DNA of 64,000 nt from Sphingomonadales bacterium (GCA_028871475.1 JAGWMZ010000006.1:1-64000); one strand, 5' to 3'. Shown: positions 49,611-58,913, counted from the stretch's first letter. Notes: a model not told the origin generated them from the letters alone. A program made the numbers and translations.

Positions 49611-50078
49611 TCATTTTGTTTCAGCGATGGCCTTGTGGGCCTGATCGGTGGTCATCCCCTGCATTTCGCGCGGGGTGTATTTCTCGTCATGCTTGGCCAG
49701 AAGATTGTCGGCGGTAAACAGGCCATCCTGCCAATGCCCCTCGGCCACCACGCCCGATCCCTCGACGAAGAGCGCGGGCTTGATGCCGGCAAAGCGCACG
49801 GGCACCTGCTGCTTGCCATCGGTGACGATGAAATTCACCGTCACGCCATCAGGCGCATTCTTCATGCTGCCGCGCACCACCATGCCGCCAAGGCGCACCG
49901 AACGGTCCGCTTCAGGCGGCTTGGCGATGATCTCGCTGGGCACATAGAAATAGCTGGCCTGATTGCGCAGCGCCCATGCGGCCAGCAACCCGGCCGCAAC
50001 CAGCGCCGCCAAGGCAACCCCCAGCAGGATCAGCCGTTGATGCTTGGCACGCACGGGAACCACAGAAAAGCCAGCCAT
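49611..50078 (-). CDS. ccmE: Haem chaperone CcmE
   Basis: 155 residues. One N-terminal membrane anchor, then an OB-fold periplasmic domain that carries haem covalently on His130 (LLAKHDEKYTP), the family signature. Its ATG overlaps the ccmD stop by one base. Confidence 0.96.
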   Translation of the reverse strand: MAGFSVVPVRAKHQRLILLGVALAALVAAGLLAAWALRNQASYFYVPSEIIAKPPEADRSVRLGGMVVRGSMKNAPDGVTVNFIVTDGKQQVPVRFAGIKPALFVEGSGVVAEGHWQDGLFTADNLLAKHDEKYTPREMQGMTTDQAHKAIAETK

Positions 50079-50230
50079 TATCGTTCACTTTCTCCGCCGC
50101 GCGCGGCATCGCGACGCTTTTCCGCGCGGCGCATGGCGGACCAGCTACCCATCATCATCGCCAGCGTGGTGATGCCCCCTATCGCATAGGCGGCGATCAC
50201 GAATTGCCATGCATCAAACGCCTCGCGCAT
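50078..50230 (-). CDS. ccmD: Haem exporter protein CcmD
   Basis: 50 residues, easily missed because of its size. ATG at 50230 overlaps the ccmC stop (ATGA) and its TAA overlaps the ccmE ATG. One membrane helix (about FVIAAYAIGGITTLAMMMG) followed by a strongly basic tail (MRRAEKRRDAARGG), exactly the CcmD pattern; CcmD helps release haem-loaded CcmE from the CcmABC complex. Confidence 0.9.
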   Translation of the reverse strand: MREAFDAWQFVIAAYAIGGITTLAMMMGSWSAMRRAEKRRDAARGGESER

Positions 50231-51003
50231 CACCAGCCCTCCGCCGAGACGGCAGCCTGCGCGGCCATGGCCTTGCGGCGCAGGCGCGCCTCGGCCTGGG
50301 CGTCAGCGAGAATCATCCGCATGCGGGCCAGAACGACACCGCCAAAAATCAGTGAAAATCCCAGAACCGCCGTCAGCAAGGGCACGACAAAGGCCGTCGC
50401 CATGGGCGAGGTGCCCGTGAGCACGCCCGACAGCGACAGGCTGGGCGGCTGATGCAGGCTGTTCCACCACAGCACAGAATAATGAATGATCGGAATGTTC
50501 ACCGCACCGATAAGGCCGAAAATGGCGGCCATCCTGCCCTGCCCCTGCCCGGCCGCGTCATTCTGCTCGCCCGCATTGGCCAGCGCCATATAGCCAAAGT
50601 ACAAGAACAGCAGCACCAGCATGCTGGTGAGCCGCCCGTCCCATACCCACCAGGTGCCCCAGGCCGGGCGCCCCCAGATCGAGCCGGTGATGAGGCACAG
50701 CGCGGTGAACACCGCCCCGGGCAGCGCCGCTGCACGCGCGGCAATGCCTGCCAGCGGATGGCGCCAGACAATCTCGACAAAACTGGCGACGGCAATGGCT
50801 GACCACCCCATCATGCCCAGCCAGGCGGTCGGCACATGGAGATAGATGATGCGCACCACATCGCCCTGCAGCTGGTCCGCCGGGCCGAAAAAGACGCCCC
50901 AGACCAGCGCGCCACTGGCCAGAACCAGTCCGAGGATCAGGCACAAGGGCGTCGCCCAGGTGGCGATCCGCAGAAAACGGGCAGGATTGGCAAAGCCATG
51001 CAT
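50230..51003 (-). CDS. ccmC: Haem exporter permease CcmC
   Basis: 257 residues. Six membrane helices with the haem-handling motif WGTWWVWDGRLTS and conserved His in IYLHVPTAW and IPIIHYSVLWWNSLHQ. Loads haem onto CcmE. First gene of the ccm operon here; ccmA and ccmB, its usual partners, are not in the window. Confidence 0.96.
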   Translation of the reverse strand: MHGFANPARFLRIATWATPLCLILGLVLASGALVWGVFFGPADQLQGDVVRIIYLHVPTAWLGMMGWSAIAVASFVEIVWRHPLAGIAARAAALPGAVFTALCLITGSIWGRPAWGTWWVWDGRLTSMLVLLFLYFGYMALANAGEQNDAAGQGQGRMAAIFGLIGAVNIPIIHYSVLWWNSLHQPPSLSLSGVLTGTSPMATAFVVPLLTAVLGFSLIFGGVVLARMRMILADAQAEARLRRKAMAAQAAVSAEGW

Positions 51004-51191
51004 GTGTCAAGCAAACCGAGAACGCGAAGCGCGCCGGACTGGCCCGCTCTTACCATCTGCCTGCTTTGACAGGCGCGGCGAGCATCGGCAAGGGCCTGAA
51101 GGGTCTCTCTTTGTCGTCAGCGGGTGGATGTGGCCTGTTATCAGGCTCAGCGACCAGAAAGCGGAGAGATGAGGATCATGAATGGAAAAGA

Positions 51192-51269
51192 TGGGGCGAT
51201 TGAAGGGGTTCGAACCCTCGACCTCCGGTACCACAAACCGGCGCTCTAACCAACTGAGCTACAATCGCC
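51192..51269 (-). tRNA. tRNA-His (anticodon GTG)
   Basis: 78-nt reverse-strand cloverleaf. Anticodon stem CCGGT/ACCGG with loop TTGTGGT gives GTG. The acceptor GCGATTG/CAATCGC is preceded by an encoded G at position -1 facing C73, the tRNA-His identity element; CCA is encoded. Confidence 0.95.
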
Positions 51270-51457
51270 ACACTGGGCCGATGCGGTGCATCTGGCCGAT
51301 CATTCCGTCAGGCGCCGCCTGCCGGGAGGCGCGCCTTTGCACGAGAGCCGGCGACTTGAAAAGCAAAAAATGCATCGCCCGAAAATTTTCCCTTTCGGCC
51401 TTCTCGCAAGCGGCCTTGAGGGCGGGATTTGCACCCGCAGGCACCTCCCGCAGGAGG

Positions 51458-51483
51458 ATGGGGTTCGGCACGCCGAACCCCAT
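51458..51483. repeat. Perfect 12-bp hairpin downstream of rpmE
   Basis: ATGGGGTTCGGC (51458-51469) and GCCGAACCCCAT (51472-51483) form a perfect inverted repeat with a 2-base centre, 17 bases past the rpmE stop. No T-run follows on the minus strand, so it is either a weak terminator or a dispersed palindromic repeat. It lies in a 231-base gap without genes. Confidence 0.55.
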
Positions 51484-51500
51484 GCCTTTCAAGCCGCAGC

Positions 51501-51731
51501 TTAGCCCTTCTTGAGCGAGAGGCCGCCGAAACGCTTGTTGAACTGGGCCACACGGCCACCCTGGTCAAGCAGACGGGTGTTGCCGCCGGTCCAGGCCGGG
51601 TGCGAGGTGGGGTCGATGTCCAGCGCCATCGTGTCGCCTTCCTTGCCCCAGGTCGAGCGGGTCTGGAAGGTGGTGCCATCCGTCATCTGGATGGTGATGA
51701 AGTGGTAGTCGGGGTGCGTGTTGGCCTTCAT
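51501..51731 (-). CDS. rpmE: Ribosomal protein L31 (cysteine-free form)
   Basis: 76 residues; AAGAG precedes the ATG. Begins with the L31 pattern [15 protein letters not shown] and ends [14 protein letters not shown]. The four zinc-binding cysteines of E. coli RpmE are absent (no Cys at all), so it is the C-minus form that does not store zinc; this form is common in alphaproteobacteria. Confidence 0.96.
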   Translation of the reverse strand: MKANTHPDYHFITIQMTDGTTFQTRSTWGKEGDTMALDIDPTSHPAWTGGNTRLLDQGGRVAQFNKRFGGLSLKKG

Positions 51732-51778
51732 GGCTTTGCTCTTTCGATCACGACCGGTTCCGACCGGCCAGAAATGGG

Positions 51779-51810
51779 AAGCGCCGCCCCTAGCGAGGAG
51801 CGGCGCTTTT
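51779..51810. terminator. Hairpin terminator between fabZ and rpmE
   Basis: AAGCGCCGC/GCGGCGCTT perfect 9-bp stem extended by CC/GG pairs, with TTTT on the plus strand and a weaker TT-CCC on the minus strand. It sits 23 bases after the fabZ stop and probably ends the long leftward envelope-gene transcript, giving rpmE its own promoter. Confidence 0.6.
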
Positions 51811-51832
51811 GTCCAGTGGCTAGAAGGCAGGA

Positions 51833-52309
51833 TCAGGCGGGCTGATCGGCGATCATCGCGGTGAAGTTCACTTCGGCGGCCAGCTTGTCACCCAGCATGG
51901 CCTTGCCCCAGAACTTGCACACCCGAGCCCGCTTCTGGATGAAGCCCACATGCAGGTCGAGCAGAACGCCCGGTTCCACCGGCGCGCGGAACTTGGCCTC
52001 CTCGATCGCCATGAAGTAAACCAGCTTGCCCGAGCCCGCCAGATTCAGCTCCTCGATCGCGAGGATGCCGGCGGCCTGCGCCAGCGCCTCGACGATGAGC
52101 ACGCCCGGCATGATCGGGCGGCCCGGGAAGTGCCCCTGAAAGAAGCCTTCGTTGAAGCTGACTGCCTTCACCGCATGAAGCGATTCGCCCGGCACCATGC
52201 CGATGACCCGGTCGACCAGCAGCATCGGGTAACGATGCGGCAAGGCCGACAGGATCTTGCGGATGTCATAGTCGAGCGGCGTAAAGCCCGTGCCGGTATC
52301 CTCGCTCAT
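51833..52309 (-). CDS. fabZ: 3-hydroxyacyl-[ACP] dehydratase FabZ
   Basis: 158 residues; GAAGG precedes the ATG. Dehydrates 3-hydroxyacyl-ACP in fatty-acid elongation. Hot-dog fold with [13 protein letters not shown], catalytic His60 in [14 protein letters not shown] and Glu74 in LIVEALAQ. It follows skp directly; in enterobacteria lpxD lies between them and lpxA follows, and both are missing here. Confidence 0.97.
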   Translation of the reverse strand: MSEDTGTGFTPLDYDIRKILSALPHRYPMLLVDRVIGMVPGESLHAVKAVSFNEGFFQGHFPGRPIMPGVLIVEALAQAAGILAIEELNLAGSGKLVYFMAIEEAKFRAPVEPGVLLDLHVGFIQKRARVCKFWGKAMLGDKLAAEVNFTAMIADQPA

Positions 52310-52327
52310 GCCTTCAGCCCCGGCCGA

Positions 52328-53026
52328 TTAACGGCCACCGCCATTGTCGGGCTTGCCAGCGGGAGCCGCGGCACCGGCAGCAGCCTGCTGCTGGGCCTGC
52401 TGTTCGCGCACTTCGCGCGGCAGCCAGCCGGCGGGCGGCACCAACTGGGCGCTGGGAATGGCGGCATCGACTTCGGCCAGAATGGCGCGGGTCAGGTCAT
52501 AGGCGTTGCTGGCGGCCAGCTTGGCCTGCGGGTTGAGCAGCAGCGACACGCCGTTCTTCTGCATGGCCGACTGGATGGCGGCATCCAGCTTGTCCTGGAT
52601 CTGCTCGGTCACATAGGCGCGCGACAGGGCGACAGGCTGCAGGATCTTCTGCAGTTCTTCCTGGCCGGCTTCCTGCAGCTTCTGGATCTGCTCACCCTCG
52701 GCCTGCACCGACGCCTGGTTGGCGCCGGGCGCGGCGCGGTCCTTGTTGAACTTTTCAACCATCGGCTGGATCTGGGCGATCAGCTGGGTGCGGCGCGTGG
52801 TGGCCTGGTCGATCTGCGCCTTGTAAGTGGTGGCGCGGGCGGCCTCGGCAGCGCGGAAAGCGGCCGAATTCTCGATCACCGCATCCAGATAGGCAAAGGC
52901 GATGCCGTTCACGCCAGCCTTGGCGGCAGGAGCGGCGGCGGCAGCCTTGGCGGGGGCGGCGATGGCGACATGAGCCGAACCGGCCAGCAGGCCGACGGCG
53001 ATCAGGGATTTGACGAGCGTTTTCAT
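52328..53026 (-). CDS. skp: OmpH/Skp-family periplasmic chaperone
   Basis: 232 residues. Signal peptide (MKTLVKSLIAVGLLAGSAHVAIA), then a largely helical body with a long coiled coil (about 60-130; AQIQPMVEKFNKDRAAPG, GEQIQKLQEAGQEELQKIL) typical of Skp tentacles, and a Gln/Ala/Pro-rich tail that is longer than in E. coli Skp. It holds unfolded outer-membrane proteins for the BAM complex. Start overlaps the bamA stop (TGATG), so the two are coupled. Confidence 0.88.
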   Translation of the reverse strand: MKTLVKSLIAVGLLAGSAHVAIAAPAKAAAAAPAAKAGVNGIAFAYLDAVIENSAAFRAAEAARATTYKAQIDQATTRRTQLIAQIQPMVEKFNKDRAAPGANQASVQAEGEQIQKLQEAGQEELQKILQPVALSRAYVTEQIQDKLDAAIQSAMQKNGVSLLLNPQAKLAASNAYDLTRAILAEVDAAIPSAQLVPPAGWLPREVREQQAQQQAAAGAAAPAGKPDNGGGR

Positions 53027-55782
53027 CAGAACTGGGTTCCCACGTTGAAAGTGAAGATCTTGGTATCGTCGCCTACGGCGTGCAGCAGCGATTTGGCAAT
53101 GTCGATGCGGAAGGGACCGAAAGGCGAATTCCAGTTGAAGCCGACACCGATGGAGATACGCGGCAAGGGCGTATCGCCGTAGAAAAATTCCTGGAACGGC
53201 GCGACCGTATTGCCAAGGGCGGTGTTGGCCGCATTGGTCTGCGAGTTGATCGCATTGGTTGTGGTCGTGACCGAACCATCAAGATTGGTCTGCGAATAAA
53301 GCGCCTGACCCGACGAGTTGCGCGTCGCGATGAACTGGTTCGAGGTGAAGAACTGGGTGGCCGGGTGCGTGATGCCCCAGACCGCGCCCGCGGTCATGAA
53401 GATCGAGGGGCGGATACCCATTTCCTTGGCACCGGCGCCCAGCGGAATTTCCAGCTCGGCGCGGGCCAGATAGTAATAGCGCCCGCCCAGCGCGTCCTCG
53501 GTCCAGTCGTTACGGTCGAAGGAATAGCTTGGGGTGCCATCGGCATTGGTGCCGGTCTGCGTCTTGCGCACGATACGCGGGCCCACGCCGCGAATGTCAA
53601 AGCCGCTGATCTGGGGCTCACCCAGATAGAAACGGTCGGTCAGCTGGATCGCATCGGCGCCGGACGACGTCGTGCTGCTGCCCAGAGCGCGAATAACGCC
53701 GCCCTCGCCCTTGACCGAGAAGATGAAGCCCTTGCCCGCCGGCCAGTAACGCGCGGCATTGGCGCGCAGACGCGCGTAACGCACCGAACCGCCCAGACCC
53801 GACAGATCGACGCCGATCGAGGCCGTCCGCCCCTTCGAGGGATGCACGCGGTTGTCGAGGTTTTCGTAAATCAGCGACGCGCCGATGATCGAGCTGGTGC
53901 GCTTGCCCTCGGCCTCGCAGAGATAGCGGCCGGCCAGCAGCGGATTACACGCGAACTTCCCCGCCGAATTGATCGAGTAATAGGTCGCCGGATCGAGCGA
54001 AACCGAGTCATAGTTCAGCGTGTAGCGCGTCACCAGCGAGCTGTATTCGGTCAGCGGGAAGCCAAGACGCGCCTGGAAACCCGTTGTCGAGTTGCTGTAG
54101 AGCGTGTTCGAGTTCGAGCTGTAGTAATTGTAGTTGTTGTAATCGCGGCGATAGACATCAAGCCCCAGCGAGATGCTCTTGTCGAGCAGGTAAGGCTCGG
54201 CAAAGGACAGCACGATGCTCTTCGAAAAGCGCGAGATCGACCCCGAAAGGCCGACCGTCTGCCCGCGCCCGCGGAAGTTGTTCTGCTTGATTGCGGCCGA
54301 GAAAATAAAGCTTTCAAGGCTGGAATAGCCCGCCGAGAGCTGAAGCTCGCCAGTCGGCTTTTCTTCCACATTGGCCTCAAGCACCACGCGGTCGGGCGCC
54401 GAACCATTGACCTGCTTGACCTCGAACTTGTCCTGGAAATAGCCGAGGCTCTTGATGCGGTTGGTCGAACGCTTGATCTGCAGCGTGTTGAAGGCGTCGC
54501 CCTCGGCCAGACGGAACTCGCGGCGGACCACCTTGTCCTGGGTCAGCGTGTTGCCGTTGACATCGATCCGCTCGACATAGACGCGCGGCACCTCGGTCAT
54601 GTCGAAGGTGATGCCCATGGTCAGCGTCTTGGGGTCGCGCTTGTATTCGGGCCGCACGTCCGCGATGTAGCCAAAGGCGCCGGCGGTATCGTTCAACTGG
54701 TCGATCGTGTCCTCGACCTGCTTGGCGTTGTACCAGTTGCCCTTTTTCTCGGGCAGCGCCTTGGCCAGGACCGAGCCATCGAAATCGCGAAGCTGGCTGT
54801 CCACCTTCACGTCACCGAACTTGTAGCGCTTGCCCTCCTCGATCACGTAAGTGATGATGAAGTCGCGCTTGTTGGGCGTCAGTTCAGCGACGGCGGACAC
54901 GACGCGGAAGTCGGCATAGCCATTGGTCAGATAGAACTGGCGCAGCTTCTGCTGGTCATAGGCCAGCTTGTCCGGGTCATAGGAGGTGCCGCTGCGGAAG
55001 ATGTGCAGCGGGCGCGACTCCTTGGTCATCATGACCGCGGCGATCTCCTTGTCGGTGAAAGCCTCATTGCCGATGACGTTGATCTGGCGGACCTTGGACT
55101 TGGGCCCTTCGGTGATCTCGAAGATGATGTCGACGCGGTTCTGGTCGAGCTTGACCATCTTGGGCTCGACACTGGCGCCAAAACGGCCCTGACGCTTGTA
55201 CAGCTCGATGATGCGGGCAACGTCGGCACGCACCTTGGACCGGGTAAAGATCTGGCGCGGGGCCAGCTTGATCTCGGGGTTGATCTTGTCTTCCTTGAGG
55301 TGCTTGTTGCCCTCAAGAACGATGCGGTTGATGACCGGGTTTTCCTTCACCGTGATGGTGACATGGCCATTGTCGTTGCGCACCTGCAGGTCACTGAACA
55401 GCTCGGTAGCGTTCAGATCCTTGAGCACCTGGTCAGCGGCGACCTGCGTATAGGTCTGCCCGACGCGCATCTTGACATAGGAGAGCACCGTATCGGGCTC
55501 GAGACGCTGCACGCCATCGACAGTGATCGAGGTGATCACCTGCCCGGCGGGCGCAGGTACGGCCGCAGGAACCGCCGGCGCCGGCACGGCAGAGGCCGTG
55601 GCTGGCTGGGGCGCAGGTGCGACAGCCGCCTTGCCCTTGGGCGCGGGCGCGGCGGCCAGAGCGATTTGCGGCACCCCTGCCAGAATGGAGCTGCCCATCA
55701 AGGCCACTCCAAGGTGCGAGATGCTGCAAATCCCAGCGCGTTGACCCATATTTCGTCCAATCTTCGACACGGCAGTTCCCAT
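53026..55782 (-). CDS. bamA: Outer membrane assembly factor BamA
   Basis: 918 residues from 55782; ATG codons at 55749 and 55842 are alternatives. Core of the BAM complex that folds beta-barrels into the outer membrane. Signal peptide (to about residue 45), an unusual Ala/Pro/Lys linker of about 35 residues, five POTRA domains (about 80-430; GVQRLEPDTVLSYVKMRVG, VIGNEAFTDKEI, VRIDVNGNTLTQDKVVRRE-like blocks), then a 16-strand barrel ending in aromatic-rich KIFTFNVGTQF. The lid-loop motif appears as FDIRGVGPR. Sits between rseP and skp in the conserved order. Confidence 0.95.
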   Translation of the reverse strand: MGTAVSKIGRNMGQRAGICSISHLGVALMGSSILAGVPQIALAAAPAPKGKAAVAPAPQPATASAVPAPAVPAAVPAPAGQVITSITVDGVQRLEPDTVLSYVKMRVGQTYTQVAADQVLKDLNATELFSDLQVRNDNGHVTITVKENPVINRIVLEGNKHLKEDKINPEIKLAPRQIFTRSKVRADVARIIELYKRQGRFGASVEPKMVKLDQNRVDIIFEITEGPKSKVRQINVIGNEAFTDKEIAAVMMTKESRPLHIFRSGTSYDPDKLAYDQQKLRQFYLTNGYADFRVVSAVAELTPNKRDFIITYVIEEGKRYKFGDVKVDSQLRDFDGSVLAKALPEKKGNWYNAKQVEDTIDQLNDTAGAFGYIADVRPEYKRDPKTLTMGITFDMTEVPRVYVERIDVNGNTLTQDKVVRREFRLAEGDAFNTLQIKRSTNRIKSLGYFQDKFEVKQVNGSAPDRVVLEANVEEKPTGELQLSAGYSSLESFIFSAAIKQNNFRGRGQTVGLSGSISRFSKSIVLSFAEPYLLDKSISLGLDVYRRDYNNYNYYSSNSNTLYSNSTTGFQARLGFPLTEYSSLVTRYTLNYDSVSLDPATYYSINSAGKFACNPLLAGRYLCEAEGKRTSSIIGASLIYENLDNRVHPSKGRTASIGVDLSGLGGSVRYARLRANAARYWPAGKGFIFSVKGEGGVIRALGSSTTSSGADAIQLTDRFYLGEPQISGFDIRGVGPRIVRKTQTGTNADGTPSYSFDRNDWTEDALGGRYYYLARAELEIPLGAGAKEMGIRPSIFMTAGAVWGITHPATQFFTSNQFIATRNSSGQALYSQTNLDGSVTTTTNAINSQTNAANTALGNTVAPFQEFFYGDTPLPRISIGVGFNWNSPFGPFRIDIAKSLLHAVGDDTKIFTFNVGTQF

Positions 55783-55958
55783 TTCCCCGAAAGCCGACGC
55801 CGCAGCGCCGGCCCAGCCACCCCCGTTTGGCCTAGGCCGCACCCCTTGCCCTTGGATGCAGCTTTACCGATCGGCAGTTGCCGCCCTGTGCCCGATGCTT
55901 GAGGCGTGATCAAGGCATCTTGGTGCTTTGCAAGGCAAACGACGTGCTTCTTTCCCGG

Positions 55959-57059
55959 TCATGAACCGAAAAGGCTGGCTGGCACCACGTCGTTGATGGT
56001 CACGAACACGATCAGGGCGAGCAGAAAAGCCAGACCCGTGCGGAACGCCCACTCCTGGCTGCGGGCGGTCAGCGCCTTGCGACGCACCGCCTCGACCAGA
56101 TAGAAAGCGAGGTGCCCGCCATCCAAGGCAGGAATTGGCAGGAGATTGATGAATGCCAAATTAATTGAGATGAAGGCCGCCATCTCGACAAAAGGCAACC
56201 ATCCAAGGCTCAGCGCCTGCCCGGCCACACCCGCGATTTTGACCGGCCCGCCCAGTTCGCGCACGCTGCGCTGGCCAAAGATGATCTGGCGCAGCCCCGC
56301 CACCGTCGTCTCGACAATGTTGCCGCATTGGCGAAACGCCCCGGTCACGGCATGATAAGGGTCGCGATAGACCGTGACATGGCGCCCCTCGATGCCAAGA
56401 AAGCCCATCTTGCCAGCCCGCGGGTCAGCGCCGCTCGGCGCGTAGCTGCCAATCTTGACCGGCACCACCATGCGCGCACCGCCGCGCTCGATCGTCATCG
56501 CGATCGTCTGGCCCGGATAGAGCAGGACATGGCGGGTCACCTGGCTGAAACGGCTGATCTCATCACCATCGACCGAAAGGATGCGATCCCCCAGCTTCAA
56601 CCCCGAGGCTTGCGCTGCGGACTGTCCGACGAAAGCGTCAATGACAGGTTCCGCCACAGGCAGGCCGAAAGCCATGTTGAAACCGGCAAAAATCACCAGC
56701 GCGATCAGCAGATTGGTGACTGGTCCCGCCGCAACGATGGCGGCGCGCTGCCACAGGGGCTTGAACTGGAAGCTGCGCTCGCGCTCGGCCAGGCTGAGCG
56801 GGATTTCGTCGATGGGCATGGAGGCCGCATTCATGTCACCGGCAAATTTCACATAGCCACCCAGCGGCAGCCATGAAATCTTCCAACGCGTGCCACGCCG
56901 GTCAGTCCAGCCGAAAATTTCCTTGCCGAAGCCCACCGAGAACGCTTCGGCATGCACCCCGCACCAGCGGCCGACCAGATAGTGGCCCAGCTCATGGAGC
57001 ATCACCAGTGGCCCGAGCATGAGCAAAAAGCCCAGCAGGCTGTTGAGCACGACCATCAT
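55959..57059 (-). CDS. rseP: Site-2 RIP metalloprotease RseP
   Basis: 366 residues. Membrane zinc protease that cleaves anti-sigma factors and signal peptides within the membrane. HELGH (residues 22-26) and the third ligand motif PIPALDGGH (near 315) are present. Only one PDZ domain (about 135-200; SGLKLGDRILSVDG) is seen, versus two in E. coli RseP, which explains the shorter length. ATG overlaps the dxr stop. Confidence 0.95.
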   Translation of the reverse strand: MMVVLNSLLGFLLMLGPLVMLHELGHYLVGRWCGVHAEAFSVGFGKEIFGWTDRRGTRWKISWLPLGGYVKFAGDMNAASMPIDEIPLSLAERERSFQFKPLWQRAAIVAAGPVTNLLIALVIFAGFNMAFGLPVAEPVIDAFVGQSAAQASGLKLGDRILSVDGDEISRFSQVTRHVLLYPGQTIAMTIERGGARMVVPVKIGSYAPSGADPRAGKMGFLGIEGRHVTVYRDPYHAVTGAFRQCGNIVETTVAGLRQIIFGQRSVRELGGPVKIAGVAGQALSLGWLPFVEMAAFISINLAFINLLPIPALDGGHLAFYLVEAVRRKALTARSQEWAFRTGLAFLLALIVFVTINDVVPASLFGS

Positions 57060-58210
57060 GCCATCTCCATCACAGCCTGCGCGGCACGGCGGGCCTGCGC
57101 ATCCACGGCATGAACATCCTCGATGGCGGCGGGCGGCGGCGGCGCATAGCGCCCCAGCACCTCGTCCACCATGGCCGCAATCCGCGTGAAGCCGATCCGC
57201 CCGTTCAGAAAGGCATCCACCGCCACTTCATTGGCCGCGTTGAGCACGGCGGGAATGCCGCCCCCGGCCTGCGCCACCTGACGCGCCAGACGCGTGGCGG
57301 GGAAGCGCTCCTCATCGGGCGCACGAAAGGTCAACTGGCCAATGGCAGCCAGATCAAGCTGGGCGGCCAGCGGCGTATCCATGCGCGCCGGCCAGGCCAG
57401 GCAGGATGCAATGGGCACGCGCATGTCGCTGGGGCCAAGCTGCGCCAACGTCGACCCGTCGCGATATTCGACCATCGAATGGATGATCGACTGGGGGTGG
57501 ACGATGATGCGCAGCCGCTCGAGCCCCACGGGGAACAGGTGATAGGCCTCGATGAATTCGAGCCCCTTGTTCATCATCGTGGCCGAATCGACGCTGATCT
57601 TGGCGCCCATCGACCAGTTGGGATGCTTCACCGCCTGTTCGGGCGTGGCCGTGTGCAACTGCTCCAGCGACCAGTCGCGGAACGGGCCGCCACTCGCCGT
57701 CAGCGTGATCCACCGCACATCCTTGTGAGCATTGCCCGAAAGGCATTGGAAGATGGCATTATGTTCGGAATCGACCGGCAGCAGCGTGGTGCCATGTCTG
57801 GCAACCGCCGCCGTCATCACCTCACCCGCCGAAACCAGCGCCTCCTTGTTGGCCAGGGCAACTGTGCGCCCCTGTTCGATGGCCGCCATCGTCGGCGCAA
57901 GCCCCGCACAACCCACGATCGCCGCCACGGTAATGTCGGCGGGCACACGCGCCGCCTCGACCAGCGCAGCTTCGCCCCCGGCAGCCTCGATGCCGCTGCC
58001 GGCCAGCGCCTCGCGCAGTTCGGGCAGCCAGGCCTCATCAGCCACCACAGCGATCTTCGCGCCGAATTCGCGCGCCAAAGCCGCCAGCGCCTGCGCATTG
58101 CCATGGGCGGTCAGCGCCACCACATCCCAGGCCTCGGGCTGGCGACGGATGAGATCCAGCGTCGAGGCGCCGATCGAGCCCGTGGCACCAAGAACGGAAA
58201 TACGCCGCAT
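57056..58210 (-). CDS. dxr: 1-deoxy-D-xylulose-5-phosphate reductoisomerase
   Basis: 384 residues. Makes MEP from DXP with NADPH, the first committed step of the non-mevalonate isoprenoid pathway. NADPH site VLGATGSIGASTLDLI, ANKEALVSAG, metal/substrate residues in PVDSEHNAIFQCL, LTASGGPFRDW, HPNWSMGAKISVDSATMMNKGLE (two blocks) and VHPQSIIHSMVEY are conserved. Feeds the isoprenoid precursors used by uppS upstream. Confidence 0.97.
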   Translation of the reverse strand: MRRISVLGATGSIGASTLDLIRRQPEAWDVVALTAHGNAQALAALAREFGAKIAVVADEAWLPELREALAGSGIEAAGGEAALVEAARVPADITVAAIVGCAGLAPTMAAIEQGRTVALANKEALVSAGEVMTAAVARHGTTLLPVDSEHNAIFQCLSGNAHKDVRWITLTASGGPFRDWSLEQLHTATPEQAVKHPNWSMGAKISVDSATMMNKGLEFIEAYHLFPVGLERLRIIVHPQSIIHSMVEYRDGSTLAQLGPSDMRVPIASCLAWPARMDTPLAAQLDLAAIGQLTFRAPDEERFPATRLARQVAQAGGGIPAVLNAANEVAVDAFLNGRIGFTRIAAMVDEVLGRYAPPPPAAIEDVHAVDAQARRAAQAVMEMA

Positions 58211-58213
58211 TGC

Positions 58214-58912
58214 CTAGAACAACCTTCCAATACCCACCAGCAGACCTGCCACGAAGAGCACCGCCAGCAAACCATCAACCCTGTCGAACAGCCCGCCATG
58301 GCCCGGCAGCAGCGAACCGCTATCCTTGACCCCGGCGCGCCGCTTCATCCAGCTTTCGAAAAAATCACCCGCCTGCGCGATGACCGCCACCAGCGCGCCC
58401 AGCAGCGCGCATTTGGCAATCACCACAGGCTGGCCCGCAAGATACCGCCCCGCCGCGGCAAAGGCCAGAGCGACCGATACGCAAGCCGCCAGCAGCGCTC
58501 CACCGCCCAGCCCGGACCATGTCTTGGACGGGCTGACACGCGGCGCGATCTTGGGCCCGCCCAGCGCCCGGCCCGAAAAATAGGCGCCGACATCCGTCGC
58601 AATCACCAGCATGACGGGGATCAGGGGGCCAAGCCGCCCGAAGAGAACCGGCATCGACACCAGCACCTCACCGGCAGTGCCGACATAAGCCACACCAACG
58701 GCCAGCCACAGCAACCGCGCCCAGCGCGACCCCGCAATGGCGCGCACCAGCCGGTTCCACTCCCACAGCACGCCCACCGAGACCGCCAGCACGAAGACCT
58801 GCCAGACGACGCCGCTCAGCCACAGGGCTGTGCCCGCCACCGCGATCATGACGATGGCCGACAGCGTGCGGAGCTTCAGGTCCGAGTTGCGCGGGGCAGC
58901 GGCCGAGGGCAT
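58214..58912 (-). CDS. cdsA: Phosphatidate cytidylyltransferase CdsA
   Basis: 232 residues from the ATG at 58912, one base after the uppS stop. Makes CDP-diacylglycerol for phospholipids. About seven membrane helices and the C-terminal signature SKTWSGLGGG plus KDSGSLLPGHGGLFDRVDGL. Shorter than E. coli CdsA (285) by loss of N-terminal helices. Confidence 0.94.
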   Translation of the reverse strand: MPSAAAPRNSDLKLRTLSAIVMIAVAGTALWLSGVVWQVFVLAVSVGVLWEWNRLVRAIAGSRWARLLWLAVGVAYVGTAGEVLVSMPVLFGRLGPLIPVMLVIATDVGAYFSGRALGGPKIAPRVSPSKTWSGLGGGALLAACVSVALAFAAAGRYLAGQPVVIAKCALLGALVAVIAQAGDFFESWMKRRAGVKDSGSLLPGHGGLFDRVDGLLAVLFVAGLLVGIGRLF

Positions 58913-58913
58913 G

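Noticed and set aside
53080..55902. 940-codon frame antisense to bamA
   Set aside because: No domain resemblance, biased composition, fully explained by bamA codon usage on the other strand.
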